Shown in pieces: positions 7,017 to 16,830 of a DNA stretch of 38,907 nucleotides (position 1 is the first letter of the stretch; each line of letters starts with the position of its first letter). Origin of the DNA: Paludibacteraceae bacterium (GTDB lineage Bacteria > Bacteroidota > Bacteroidia > Bacteroidales > Paludibacteraceae); contig JAFYWK010000009.1 of NCBI GenBank assembly GCA_017558065.1, forward strand, positions 1 through 38,907, read 5' to 3'. The notes beneath the pieces were generated by a model. The model was given only the letters and a program-made list of their open reading frames with translations, was not told the DNA's origin and made no database searches. A program made the translations under genes and the position numbers.

Positions 7017-10000
7017 ATGAAAAAAATATTGTCGATTTTGATTTTAGCGTTTCTGAGTGTAACAACTATAGAGGCTGCTACTTTCTATGCAAACGCGTCA
7101 GCACAGGTTGCTACCGAAGCTCAAGGTATGGGTAAGGTATGTGTAACGACTTCTGCTACAGCCCCTGCTGCAAGTGCAGCGGAGTGGAGTGAGTGGATGT
7201 CTTCTACAGGTCCTAAGGGAAAGGATGATGGCAACAATACTAGTGCTACCATTACCTTTTATTACTATGCACAACCTGCTGCGGGATACTATTTTGCAGG
7301 TTGGTCCACCATTGACGGTGGCACTGATATTGGAACGGCATCTTCATATAGTGCCTCTGTCGCTGCTCAAGGAACGAGTAGTGCGCCTACCGCACCTCCT
7401 ACGCTCTATGCAATGTTCAAACCCTATGTTAATGTGGTGCAGCACGATAAGATGATTCACTATGTTAGTCAAGAAGGTGATGAGTATATCAATAATGCTA
7501 CTATCCTCGTGGAGGCGCAAGCAAAAGACATCACGTTCGCGCTCAATGGAGGCGATGCGGGTCTCTTTGCATTGGTTAACCCTCTCACAGCAGAGAAAAA
7601 ATCCTCTTTGTCGGTCTCTGCTAAAGACGGATTGGCGCAAGTAATGTTGAGTTATATTGGTAATTTCAATAATGCGATTGGCAAAACGGTGAATGTGGTT
7701 ATTACTGCGGGAGATAAGTCTCGTACTATCACTACGACCATTGAGGATATGCCTACCCTGACATTCCTTCCTACTAAAGGCGCCTATACGGTTAAGCATA
7801 TTAACCGTACCGAACGCTCTTATACTGTTGCTGCTAATGCTTCTACCCCTACCATTACACAACTCACCGACGAGAGTATGCAGGCGGTGGAGTTGAAACT
7901 TAACGCTACTACTTCCACTGATGGCTACGCTTTTATTGGTTGGCAGGAGATTACGCAAGATGCTAATGGTAATGACATTGTGAAATACATCTCTTACGAC
8001 CAAAACGTCACTTATAATTTCAAAAGCTCGGCACAAGTGCGTCCACAATTTGTTAAGTACGATGAAGCTACTTTCTATATCCAATCGCAGAAAGATAAAA
8101 AGATTGCATACAGCGACTTCGCTTTGGCACTTAAAGAGGCGGAGGCGCTTTATCTCCGCACAGGAGTAAGTCAAGTGCTTATCTTCGAAAGTGTCTTTAC
8201 GATTAGAGGCTATACCAAACCCAGTGCCGTTACTGATGCGCAAAATAAAGAAGCAACCCTCGCAGCAGATGACTACACCATCCCCAAAGGTGTAACATTG
8301 CTTATTCCAGGCGATGCGGAGAGAACAGTAACTATAGGTGTATTATCATCTGCAGATGTATTAAATTCCAGCGTTTTTACGCCTATCCGTGTACTTCATG
8401 TCGCGGAACAAACAAAGATTACGGTCGATGGTAATCTTAGTGTTCATGCAGATTTGTCTCAAACTCAAGGTTATAATGGTCGCCCTGTAACATACGGTCA
8501 AATTGATATGGGAACGAATAGCCAAATTATCGCAAATGAGAATGCTATTCTGTCTATATATGGATATATCACAGGCGACCCAGATAATACTTCAGTTACA
8601 ATCAATGAGAGGGCAAAAGTTTATGAAGCACTCATATTCAAGGATTGGAGAGGAGGTACAGCAACGGTAAATATGGTATTAGATAAGTCGCATAAGGTGT
8701 TTCCTGTACAGCAATATTACGTACAAAATGTAGAAACTCGATTGGTGATTAACCACGGTGCTACGGAAACACTGGTAGCGATAGTAGATATGAATGGAAC
8801 AAAGATGGTAGTAGAAGCTGATTTTGTTATTGATGAGTCCAAGGGTGGAAATGGATTGTTCCAGACGAATAAAGGGGTTACATTTATCAAATATTTTGAT
8901 AGAAAGACCGACCGACTAAAATTCATAGTACAAGGCCAAGACCAAAATGGTACAAATGCTAAACTATCTATAAAAAATATTGAGTTACCATTAGACTTGT
9001 CGCAGTTATTGGGTAGTTTGTCGAGTTTAGGTGATTTGACAGGATTGGATAAAATTAATAGTAAAGATTTTGTCTTGCCATTGAATAATAATATGGATGT
9101 ATCCTTATATAATGTGGACGTAACGATTAGTTATGACCTTGCATTCTTGGCAGGCTCAACATTGTATGTGGATCCCAATTCTACTGCAACACTTTCTGGA
9201 AATGTGTTTGTCTATGATGCAAAGCAACATTATTTGAATACAAGTGAAATAAAAGAATGGACTAGTGGATTATTATCTAAAAAATACACTAAAGTAGTAA
9301 ATTCAGGTAACTACAATTATTTTAATATATCTAATGTTCATGTATCTATATTAGATAAATTTCCGGTTGCATCTTATCACCCTACTGTATATGACCGGAA
9401 AGGTGATTTTGTTGATATGGGAACTTCTGGTGGCGTATATAGCAAGTATGCTACAAAAACTTTATATGCATCGGCTACTGATGCTAAATGGATTATAGAC
9501 GGTGTCGTTTCGGGAGCGGTATTTACTACGACAGATGGCGCAACGATTACATCGAATGGTGGTGGAAAATTAACAGCAACAACTGCTACAAGCAATGTTG
9601 TACTCAAGCAATGCATCCAGTATGATCCTGTAAAACCCTATGATTATTGGGCGGGTCAGCTGCCAAAAGCTATTGCAACACCCAATGTGGGATTCACTCT
9701 TCCTAAACTAAAAATGAGCACTGCGGAAACATTAACTGCTGCCACAAGAAATACCGCCTATTATTACGATAAGTCAAAGGGTTATTGGACCACTTCTGCT
9801 ACTACCCCTACTATAGACAACAAGAACTACACCCCTACATTCACGCTTTCGTCCGTATCTCCTCTCACCGCGAAAGTGGGTGCGTCTGCCACCGCTGCGC
9901 TTACTGCTCGTACGAGCAACGCCAATGTTGCTTGGGCTGATGTGGATTGGTCGTATCGCTTCGATGGGCTAAGTGCTGACCAATTTGCCCTTGCTTGGGG

Positions 10001-13000
10001 AGCCAAGCCAGCGGCTACGGTAACTTTCGCACCTACATCCGTAGGCACTAACAAGGCGGCAACACTCACCGTCACTGCTTCCTATGTGAAGAATCAGATT
10101 CTATATACCCACTCTGAGACTATCAACCTCACGGGTTTAGCTCAGCCATCAGCCAATGACCTCGCGTTTGCAATATCGGCGACTACTACCACACCGCAAA
10201 CGCTCTTCCAAAATGGTAATGGTGCTGCTATCAATATCACTAATGCTGGTGATTTGGCAAGTGCAGTCAAATTGCAACAATCAGGCAATAATTGGACAAT
10301 TACTGCCAATGAGAATGTCAATACCGCTATTACTATTCATGCTACGCAAGCAGCCAACGGTGGAGTCGCTGCGGCTGACATCGCAAAAACTATTATCGTG
10401 GGTAAGGGTAGAACACCATTGCAAGTGCCTATTACGGCAACTTCTTCCAATTTCGCAAACTTCACATGGAGCAAGAGCGCGAATGTGGCATTCAATAATG
10501 GCGTTTCTCTCCCAGTACACTCTCAATGGACAGCATTCTTTACGGGTACACCAGACAAACTGAAATTCACTCCTTCAGTGGCGGCTGTTTTGCAGATTGA
10601 AGAGTTCGATGGTAAGAACTGGACTATCATCCACCCATGGAATACTATCCCTGCGGGCAAGGAATTTGCTATTGCATTGAACCCCGCTGCCAGCAAGGTA
10701 CGCATCAAGAGTGCTAATACTGCTGCTGTACTCGCTAACCTGAAAATTACTGCACTGACAGCAGTGAATGTAACAGCCAATGTGGATACACTCTTCATTC
10801 CAATGGCTACGAGTGCGAACCCATCTGTCACCAGAGAAGTACTATTCACCTATCAGTCAGAGAACTTGGTGAAAATATATACCAGTAACTCTACCACTTT
10901 GGCAGTTCAACCAACCGTGTTTGACCCTGCTGTGGACAATTACAAGCAACAATTGGTAACCCTGACCAGCACTGTCACTGAACCAGGCGAATACCGTATG
11001 GTGGCAATGATTGGTTCTGTTGACTCACAGGGTAATAGCACATCACGAGAGGCTGTGGTTATCCCAATCTTTGTGTATGAAGTGCCACAAATGATACCTA
11101 TCTTGTTGGCTAACGATGCTGATAAGTATAGATTCTACTATGTGGCTTCCAGCACGCAACATACCGAGTGGGATGCTAAGACAAGAACTGCTACTATCAA
11201 GAATATGCCAGGTACATCTGCACCGTCTATCACTTTTGCCTTTGAGGGTGCACCTACATATCTCGGCTTCAACGCTTCTACCTGCAAAGGCGTATGGCAT
11301 GTTGAACAAAGTGCGGATGGCAACAATTGGAAAGATGCAACTACTACCTCTGCACAAGGTGGCAACAATACTGCATATAAAATTGATGCTACTATAGACT
11401 GTAATTATATCCGATTGACATACGAGAGTTTGTATGCTGAAGATGTTACATTATCAGACATCCGAATAGTGGGTGAAGCAAGCGTGGTAGTTGACCCATT
11501 GGAGATGGAACTGTGGAAAGATGAACCAAAAACTCTCACCATCACTGCTGTCAACTTGGCAACAGCACCTACCATCACTCCTTCCGAGGGCTTTACGAAG
11601 GGCGCTCAAGTAATCAAAGATGGCGCATTAGGAGCAAACAGTGTGGCTACAATCACAGTACCAATCACCTATACAGACGATGCGGCTATCAAATACGGCA
11701 CTTTGACAATCAGCTATGGCGATGGCAAAACCGTGATTGTACAACTAACAGGTCTTTCTTCTACGCTTAATGCCGCAACTGGTATTTATTCAGGTGTCAA
11801 TCCAGAGCTTTATACAATTGATGGCTCGCATTTTACGAAGTCGCCATACTCCTATCACGAGGTGAATGTTGCTAACGCGTATGCAAATAACAACACTCTA
11901 TTTGATTACCTTATTGTCTATGGCGAAACTAAGCCTGCCTCAGGAACAAAGATCACTGCACCTACATCCTCAACTGGTTCCAATGCGGTCACACCATGTT
12001 TTATCTACAAGGCAAATGCAAATAAGACGGGATATGAGTTGCATAGATACGAGGAGAATGTCAATACAGCCTACAAGATTTTGATAGGTGCTACCGATGG
12101 TATGGCGGTAAGCGAGGGCGATATTGATGGCAATGGCAGCATGGATGTGTATATCACGGGCTTCTGTCCTTACGCTTCTACTGGATACACTAAGGCGGAA
12201 GAAGGTGTTTGGAACTTCCAAGCAAAAGCAGGAGAGACTCTGAATATCTATCTAGAAGATGCGCATATCTATAGCCGTTGCAAAACCGAAGATGGACATC
12301 CATTCCAAAGCAAACAAGACGGCAATAGTTTTTCGGAGACCTATGTGCGCGGTTCAGGTGCGGTGCTTGTATTTGCATGTGATGAGACGAATAATGTGTC
12401 AAATTCGTTCAAAGTAAACATCCATACCCGAGGTAAGAATGTGCTGATGAGTAACCATGGTTGTTTCTTTGATATCTTGGGTTACCGAGCTTATCAAGTG
12501 TCTTCACCTGTGCAAATTCGTATGATGAGCGAGACTCATGTTAAAGGTTCCAAGACCGAACTTACTTTTGATGATATATGGCCAAATGCAACAACTGGCA
12601 CTGATGAACGTACCAACGGATATCTCGCATTGAAAAAGCAAGTAAACAACGCACCTTCCATTGATATGGGTAACCCTAATACGGAGGTGAATTTCCGTGG
12701 AGGTCGAGTACACTTGGAAAATGCACAAATCGTAAGTACAAACTATCAAACCACTTTAGCGATTTGTTATCGTTCTGGTAATATGGGTGGTATTGATTTC
12801 CACTTTGCATATGGTATTGGTACGGATGATGTAGGTGGTACTGTAAAATTCTATGACGGAACAACTACCGTAGAGCCAATGACTGTAGATGCAAAATACC
12901 GTCAGTATTACTTGATGGATACCGATGCTAACGGTAATGAACTTACAACCACCTCCTGTTTGCGCTTGCCAGAACATACTTATGTATATGGAGGTTCGCA

Positions 13001-14873
13001 TTGTATGATGCGTGCTTGCCAACACACAACATCCAAAGGTGGTGCGCCATCTGATGGTATTAACCAATTAGGTAAATTTGAATACACGCTTAAAGCCAAT
13101 GATGTGGTAGATAATAATTCAAAATTAGCAACCATTAAAGGTTTCCCAAATTCATGTCTTGCCGATTACTACGACGATGCACCAGGTTATGAAAATGATA
13201 CATATGGCTTGAGTAGTGTTACCCCTAAAGACGGTAAATTGACTCTTTGGTTGCCTAATATTTGTGATGATTACGTGGTGAAACCAGAAGTTGATATGGA
13301 TACGCGTACTTGGGTTGCTTGTATGACAAAAATCTCTGCAGAAATGGGTGGTGAAGGAGGTGAAGTGGGTGGTCCTACAACCATTGAGGAAAATACCGAA
13401 GTACAAAATATGTTATATTGCAAAATTGATGAGCATATCTACGATGCAATTACAGATGATGATTATCAAGCTCCAGTACAAATTCCATCTACAAATGATT
13501 ATCAACGTATTCCTATTAGCGTAGAAGGTTATGAGGAGGGGCAAGAAATTCAAAAAGTATTGCAAAATTATGTAAGTAACGAAACCGATTATATCATCAA
13601 AGATAGGGTGTATTATGTGACCACTGCTACTGCGGATATGTGGATGACATTTACTCCTCCATTTGATGTAGAGAAGGTGTATGTTATAGAAACTTATTCG
13701 GAGAACGAACTGCAAAAAGTGAAAGCTACATCTAAGATGACTAAACGTCAAGCAGTGATGAAAGAACAAGCTAAGCATAATGCAGATTTTGCAGCGTTCT
13801 ATGGCGTATCCATGGCATTGTATAGCAAATCTCCTATCGCTTTCTGGGAAATCTATAACAATTTCATTGCCTGGGCAAAGCAAGAGGATATGAATACAAA
13901 TAAGGATGCTCAGGGTAATCCGTTGTACGTAAGTGGGGATTATGACCTGCGTAAAAAATATGAACTTCAACATTACAATGGCTCAAATGCTGCAAAATCG
14001 AACTATTATCTCTATGAAAATACTGGCAATTGGACATTGAGTGGCAATGATGATGGACAATTTGAAACAAAGTGGGAGTTCCCAGATGAAAGTGATGGGG
14101 TCTTGATGAACAAAGGCGTTGCATACTCTATGCTCTTCCCTTATTGTACAGGTTGTGGAGCTGGTGAGCAAATCGAAAAAAGAACATTCTGGGATTATTG
14201 GTCAGGCAAGTTTATTATATTTGAGAGTGTGGCAGGTGCGACTATTAAGGATGCCGAAGACAATGTAGTTGGACATACCATTAAGGGATCAAATTTTGTA
14301 GCGGCTAATGACCCTAATAGTACAACAGATGGCGATTGGGTATTTGAAGGCTTTGATGAAGCAGGTACTGATGCTATTGTCACAGGAAATAGTACGTTTA
14401 GCTTGATGTCAACAACTGAAAGTGAGGTATATACATATCGACCAGAAGCGATTTCTTATGAAACGTTCTATCGAAATGTGGATTATGATGATGATGACGA
14501 AGAGATAACCAATAATGCTTCTATACACCCTACGACTGCATTCTTGTTAGCAACAGTACCAATGAGTAGTGAAGGAGCGCCAGCTCGTCGTATTAGTCGC
14601 ACGGGTGAGATAGATTACGGAAAACAAAATACTCCTACAGGTAACCAAGGTGGACACATTCCAACCGTAGGTGGCGGCAATGACCTCTTCATTACTTCTA
14701 CGGCTACGGGTATCAACATTGCAGTGGCAGAGCCACAGCAGGTGCGTGTGATGTCGGCGACAGGTGCAACCCTCTTCTCGGGCATGGTACAAACTGCAGT
14801 AGATGTCTTCCTTCCAACCGCAGGCGTATATGTAGTAGCAGGCGACAACGAAGTCCACAAAATCCTGCACTAA
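7017..14873 (+). CDS. Giant secreted surface protein, probable type IX cargo (2618 aa)
   Basis: A signal peptide covers about residues 1-20 (MKKILSILILAFLSVTTIEA). Two InlB/Flg_new-like repeat units follow: GYYFAGW...YAMFKPYV (about 90-137) and GYAFIGW...VRPQFVKY (about 303-345). The middle is a long series of beta-rich, Thr/Ser/Ala-rich modules that resemble Ig-like or choice-of-anchor domains (for example around 960-1020 and 1490-1590). A DIDGNGSMD calcium-loop-like motif lies at about 1701-1709, and an acidic patch YDDDDEE near 2487. The last 60 residues (TATGINIAVAEPQQVRVMS to GVYVVAGDNEVHKILH) look like a type A type IX sorting tail. A catalytic domain was not recognised. Codon use varies along the gene, with an AT-richer section at about 8330-9720. 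The PorW-type gene in the same window fits this export route. Adhesin or matrix role is inference. Confidence 0.8.
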   Translation: MKKILSILILAFLSVTTIEAATFYANASAQVATEAQGMGKVCVTTSATAPAASAAEWSEWMSSTGPKGKDDGNNTSATITFYYYAQPAAGYYFAGWSTIDGGTDIGTASSYSASVAAQGTSSAPTAPPTLYAMFKPYVNVVQHDKMIHYVSQEGDEYINNATILVEAQAKDITFALNGGDAGLFALVNPLTAEKKSSLSVSAKDGLAQVMLSYIGNFNNAIGKTVNVVITAGDKSRTITTTIEDMPTLTFLPTKGAYTVKHINRTERSYTVAANASTPTITQLTDESMQAVELKLNATTSTDGYAFIGWQEITQDANGNDIVKYISYDQNVTYNFKSSAQVRPQFVKYDEATFYIQSQKDKKIAYSDFALALKEAEALYLRTGVSQVLIFESVFTIRGYTKPSAVTDAQNKEATLAADDYTIPKGVTLLIPGDAERTVTIGVLSSADVLNSSVFTPIRVLHVAEQTKITVDGNLSVHADLSQTQGYNGRPVTYGQIDMGTNSQIIANENAILSIYGYITGDPDNTSVTINERAKVYEALIFKDWRGGTATVNMVLDKSHKVFPVQQYYVQNVETRLVINHGATETLVAIVDMNGTKMVVEADFVIDESKGGNGLFQTNKGVTFIKYFDRKTDRLKFIVQGQDQNGTNAKLSIKNIELPLDLSQLLGSLSSLGDLTGLDKINSKDFVLPLNNNMDVSLYNVDVTISYDLAFLAGSTLYVDPNSTATLSGNVFVYDAKQHYLNTSEIKEWTSGLLSKKYTKVVNSGNYNYFNISNVHVSILDKFPVASYHPTVYDRKGDFVDMGTSGGVYSKYATKTLYASATDAKWIIDGVVSGAVFTTTDGATITSNGGGKLTATTATSNVVLKQCIQYDPVKPYDYWAGQLPKAIATPNVGFTLPKLKMSTAETLTAATRNTAYYYDKSKGYWTTSATTPTIDNKNYTPTFTLSSVSPLTAKVGASATAALTARTSNANVAWADVDWSYRFDGLSADQFALAWGAKPAATVTFAPTSVGTNKAATLTVTASYVKNQILYTHSETINLTGLAQPSANDLAFAISATTTTPQTLFQNGNGAAINITNAGDLASAVKLQQSGNNWTITANENVNTAITIHATQAANGGVAAADIAKTIIVGKGRTPLQVPITATSSNFANFTWSKSANVAFNNGVSLPVHSQWTAFFTGTPDKLKFTPSVAAVLQIEEFDGKNWTIIHPWNTIPAGKEFAIALNPAASKVRIKSANTAAVLANLKITALTAVNVTANVDTLFIPMATSANPSVTREVLFTYQSENLVKIYTSNSTTLAVQPTVFDPAVDNYKQQLVTLTSTVTEPGEYRMVAMIGSVDSQGNSTSREAVVIPIFVYEVPQMIPILLANDADKYRFYYVASSTQHTEWDAKTRTATIKNMPGTSAPSITFAFEGAPTYLGFNASTCKGVWHVEQSADGNNWKDATTTSAQGGNNTAYKIDATIDCNYIRLTYESLYAEDVTLSDIRIVGEASVVVDPLEMELWKDEPKTLTITAVNLATAPTITPSEGFTKGAQVIKDGALGANSVATITVPITYTDDAAIKYGTLTISYGDGKTVIVQLTGLSSTLNAATGIYSGVNPELYTIDGSHFTKSPYSYHEVNVANAYANNNTLFDYLIVYGETKPASGTKITAPTSSTGSNAVTPCFIYKANANKTGYELHRYEENVNTAYKILIGATDGMAVSEGDIDGNGSMDVYITGFCPYASTGYTKAEEGVWNFQAKAGETLNIYLEDAHIYSRCKTEDGHPFQSKQDGNSFSETYVRGSGAVLVFACDETNNVSNSFKVNIHTRGKNVLMSNHGCFFDILGYRAYQVSSPVQIRMMSETHVKGSKTELTFDDIWPNATTGTDERTNGYLALKKQVNNAPSIDMGNPNTEVNFRGGRVHLENAQIVSTNYQTTLAICYRSGNMGGIDFHFAYGIGTDDVGGTVKFYDGTTTVEPMTVDAKYRQYYLMDTDANGNELTTTSCLRLPEHTYVYGGSHCMMRACQHTTSKGGAPSDGINQLGKFEYTLKANDVVDNNSKLATIKGFPNSCLADYYDDAPGYENDTYGLSSVTPKDGKLTLWLPNICDDYVVKPEVDMDTRTWVACMTKISAEMGGEGGEVGGPTTIEENTEVQNMLYCKIDEHIYDAITDDDYQAPVQIPSTNDYQRIPISVEGYEEGQEIQKVLQNYVSNETDYIIKDRVYYVTTATADMWMTFTPPFDVEKVYVIETYSENELQKVKATSKMTKRQAVMKEQAKHNADFAAFYGVSMALYSKSPIAFWEIYNNFIAWAKQEDMNTNKDAQGNPLYVSGDYDLRKKYELQHYNGSNAAKSNYYLYENTGNWTLSGNDDGQFETKWEFPDESDGVLMNKGVAYSMLFPYCTGCGAGEQIEKRTFWDYWSGKFIIFESVAGATIKDAEDNVVGHTIKGSNFVAANDPNSTTDGDWVFEGFDEAGTDAIVTGNSTFSLMSTTESEVYTYRPEAISYETFYRNVDYDDDDEEITNNASIHPTTAFLLATVPMSSEGAPARRISRTGEIDYGKQNTPTGNQGGHIPTVGGGNDLFITSTATGINIAVAEPQQVRVMSATGATLFSGMVQTAVDVFLPTAGVYVVAGDNEVHKILH

Positions 14874-14925
14874 ACACGCTCGCTGTTAAAGGTTAGATAC
14901 TCCGCACAGCGAGTTGAGATAATAC

Positions 14926-14962
14926 GAAAAATCGCAGAAAAGACAAGTTTCTGCGATTTTTC
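14926..14962 (+). terminator. Strong terminator after the giant gene
   Basis: A 15-bp perfect stem (GAAAAATCGCAGAAA with its exact complement) has a 7-nt loop (AGACAAG). The T-rich right arm acts as the T tract. Its end touches the next promoter. Confidence 0.9.
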
Positions 14963-14994
14963 TTGCAAGTGTCAAATAAATATAGTACCTTTGC
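14962..14994 (+). promoter_or_regulatory. Promoter of the 322-aa secreted protein
   Basis: CTTG (14962-14965), 20 nt and TACCTTTGC (14986-14994) precede the ATG at 15058. The 5' leader of roughly 55 nt is AT-rich. Confidence 0.8.
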
Positions 14995-15057
14995 AGCGTT
15001 TTTAAGAAATTATTATCTTTTAATAATTATAAAGTAATAAAACATAAAAATGATTAT

Positions 15058-16026
15058 ATGAAACAAGTTTACACGATTATTCTCTCTGTGCTGCTCTGCA
15101 GCACGTATGCGTTGGCAAATGTGCAAACGCCTCAACGTTTGGGTGTTACCGACGAAAGTATCTTGGCCAAAGTCCAAGAGTGCGAGGAGACTCGCAATCC
15201 TAATTATCCTGTTCACTACTGTGCTTGTAAACACGCGTACCAACAGCTCGCGGGACTCCCTTTGGATATTGCTGTTTCAGACTCTCTTTGGTTCAAAGGT
15301 TCGGTGAATACCTTCGGAACTGGCGTGACGGCCTATATCTATGGCGAGACAGGCGTACATATCGACCTCTATCTCAACTGTCGTGCTAAGGGACCAATAT
15401 CTGCAGGCACTTTTGTGGGTTCGGTGGATGTAGAGCCTAATAATATCTGGGATATAGATGAGGCGACTATCACAGCGAAGTTGAAAGAGGCCGGCATAAG
15501 TTCTGCAGTATATATGTGCATCTATCCACTGGAGGAGGGTAGTGAAGCGCGTCTCTTCTGCAACCCATACAACGTAGGTCCTCACTCCACCTGTGATGAC
15601 ATACTGCCTGTTGTCCCTGGTATGACCTTTGTTAGCTCGTACGAAGACGATGTGTATGTATTGCGTCACCAAGATATCCCAGCGCAAGGCACATTGCTGG
15701 TTAACTGGTTTAAGCACTCTGGTGCAGGATGTACCTTGACCATCAAGCGCGGTAGCTGCGATGGTTTAGAACTGGCTCAAGTGGATTTGTCCAGCGTATA
15801 TGAGATCAGCCGCGAGTGGCTGAACCTGGGCGAGGATTTGTATTTCCAACTCAGCCATAAAGCGGGTACCGCTGGTCGTATCCGCGTGGACGTGAAGACT
15901 CCTGCTCCTACTGGCTGCGACAATCTTGTAGCACCTAAGACAGATGCCCGCCTTGTACTGGAAAAAGGCATGCTCTATATCGAACGCGACGGCGTGCGCT
16001 ATAGCCTGACAGGCAGCCGATTGTAA
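15058..16026 (+). CDS. Secreted protein of unknown function (322 aa)
   Basis: A signal peptide spans about residues 1-20 (MKQVYTIILSVLLCSTYALA). The mature part has several Cys (HYCACKH near 53-59, LNC, MCIYP, LFCNPY, TCDD, AGCTL, GSCDG), consistent with disulfides outside the cytoplasm. It has no transmembrane segment. The last 30 residues (ARLVLEKGMLYIERDGVRYSLTGSRL) resemble the short C-terminal motif with the pattern vLi-G-lyI-RdG-y---G found at the end of many Bacteroidota secreted proteins, so type IX export is possible. It has its own promoter and terminator and is therefore monocistronic. No enzyme family was recognised. Confidence 0.7.
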   Translation: MKQVYTIILSVLLCSTYALANVQTPQRLGVTDESILAKVQECEETRNPNYPVHYCACKHAYQQLAGLPLDIAVSDSLWFKGSVNTFGTGVTAYIYGETGVHIDLYLNCRAKGPISAGTFVGSVDVEPNNIWDIDEATITAKLKEAGISSAVYMCIYPLEEGSEARLFCNPYNVGPHSTCDDILPVVPGMTFVSSYEDDVYVLRHQDIPAQGTLLVNWFKHSGAGCTLTIKRGSCDGLELAQVDLSSVYEISREWLNLGEDLYFQLSHKAGTAGRIRVDVKTPAPTGCDNLVAPKTDARLVLEKGMLYIERDGVRYSLTGSRL

Positions 16027-16110
16027 TCCCCCGCCCATAGCCCCCCTCTGGAGGTAAGGATTCACGACGAGGTCAGAGACGAAAGGTTAAGGGCGAAAGG
16101 CAAGAAGTGT

Positions 16111-16138
16111 GAAAAAGACGAGGTGACTCGTCTTTTTC
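16111..16138 (+). terminator. Terminator after the 322-aa secreted protein
   Basis: A 12-bp perfect stem (GAAAAAGACGAG with CTCGTCTTTTTC) has a GTGA loop. Just before it, at 16084-16104, lie three heptad units (AGGTTAA, GGGCGAA, AGGCAAG). Confidence 0.85.
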
Positions 16139-16621
16139 CGTGTGAGATATACCAACCACGGACATGCGCAGAACCTCGGCATATACACTACACAAAAAGG
16201 TACTGCTTTTTTTTGATATACACAACATTTTCTTCGGAAATGTGGTCAAAAAAGCACGATTTCCGATAAAAACCTCCTACTCCCGTTGGTCGTGAGATCT
16301 AAACTATCTCAACCACAAAGGGGAATATATTATCACCAACATCACCAACATCACCAACTTAATCCAACAACTTCCTTGGGCGCTCACGGACATTGGTTTA
16401 GATAGTTTGGATTTCTGCCCAGACAGGGCAAGGAGGAATATTTCCTACCACGGACAAGCACAGATTTACACGGAAACACGATACATATATCCTCGTTTCA
16501 GTGTTGTTCAGTGTCCTTCAGTGGTCAGTACATACCCGCTTAACCTCCTACTCGCTAAAGACAAGGGATTGGATTAAGAAGACAATATCGACACATACAC
16601 TAAAAGAGGATTCGTGGTGAA
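16139..16621. other. Non-coding region between convergent units
   Basis: No gene is visible. It holds ACCACGGACA-type short repeats (about 16154 and 16447), three tandem copies of ATCACCAAC (16332-16358) and two related stretches containing AAACTATCT or its complement (about 16300 and 16400). Two regions look like degraded repeat DNA. Nothing resembles a known RNA gene. Confidence 0.6.
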
Positions 16622-16665
16622 CAAAAAAATCAGACACTCGGTATACCAAGTATCTGATCTTTTTT
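16622..16665 (-). terminator. Terminator of the tRNA-Met unit
   Basis: Read on the minus strand, ATCAGATACTTGG pairs with CCGAGTGTCTGAT (two G-U pairs) across a TATA loop and is followed by seven T. A T tract on the plus strand lets it also work for transcription from the left. It starts 1-2 nt after the tRNA end. Confidence 0.85.
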
Positions 16666-16666
16666 G

Positions 16667-16740
16667 TAGCGGGACCCAGGATTGAACTGGGGACCTCATG
16701 ATTATGAATCATGCGCTCTAACCAGCTGAGCTATCCCGCC
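16667..16740 (-). tRNA. tRNA-Met (CAT), probably elongator
   Basis: A complete 74-nt cloverleaf reads on the minus strand. Arms are acceptor GGCGGGA/TCCCGCT (one G-U at the end pair), D stem GCTC/GAGC, anticodon stem CATGA/TCATG with loop TTCATAA (anticodon CAT), variable AGGTC, and T arm CCCAG/CTGGG with TTCAATC. The paired first base excludes initiator-type mispairing apart from the weak G-U. The acceptor stem is unlike the usual lysidine-type Ile tRNA. No CCA is encoded. Confidence 0.93.
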
Positions 16741-16757
16741 ATTGCTCGAAAGCGGGT

Positions 16758-16790
16758 GCAAAGGTACTACATTTTTCTGATATGACCAAA
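16758..16790 (-). promoter_or_regulatory. Promoter of tRNA-Met
   Basis: On the minus strand TTTG (complement of 16787-16790), 20 nt and TACCTTTGC (complement of 16758-16766) precede the tRNA by 17 nt. Confidence 0.85.
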
Positions 16791-16830
16791 CTTTTTTGCG
16801 CTTTTTTTGAAAAAAACATCAAAAAACCTA

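Noticed and set aside
7344-8243. 299-residue minus-strand ORF inside the giant gene
   Set aside because: It is antisense to a signal-peptide-bearing continuous frame, has no promoter, and its composition matches a reverse-frame shadow.
12120-12146. Dockerin domain in the giant protein
   Set aside because: Only one calcium-loop-like motif (DIDGNGSMD) is visible; a dockerin needs two paired loops with helices.
16667-16740. tRNA-Ile with lysidine (CAT anticodon) instead of tRNA-Met
   Set aside because: The acceptor and D-arm pattern fits elongator Met better, though sequence alone cannot fully exclude it.
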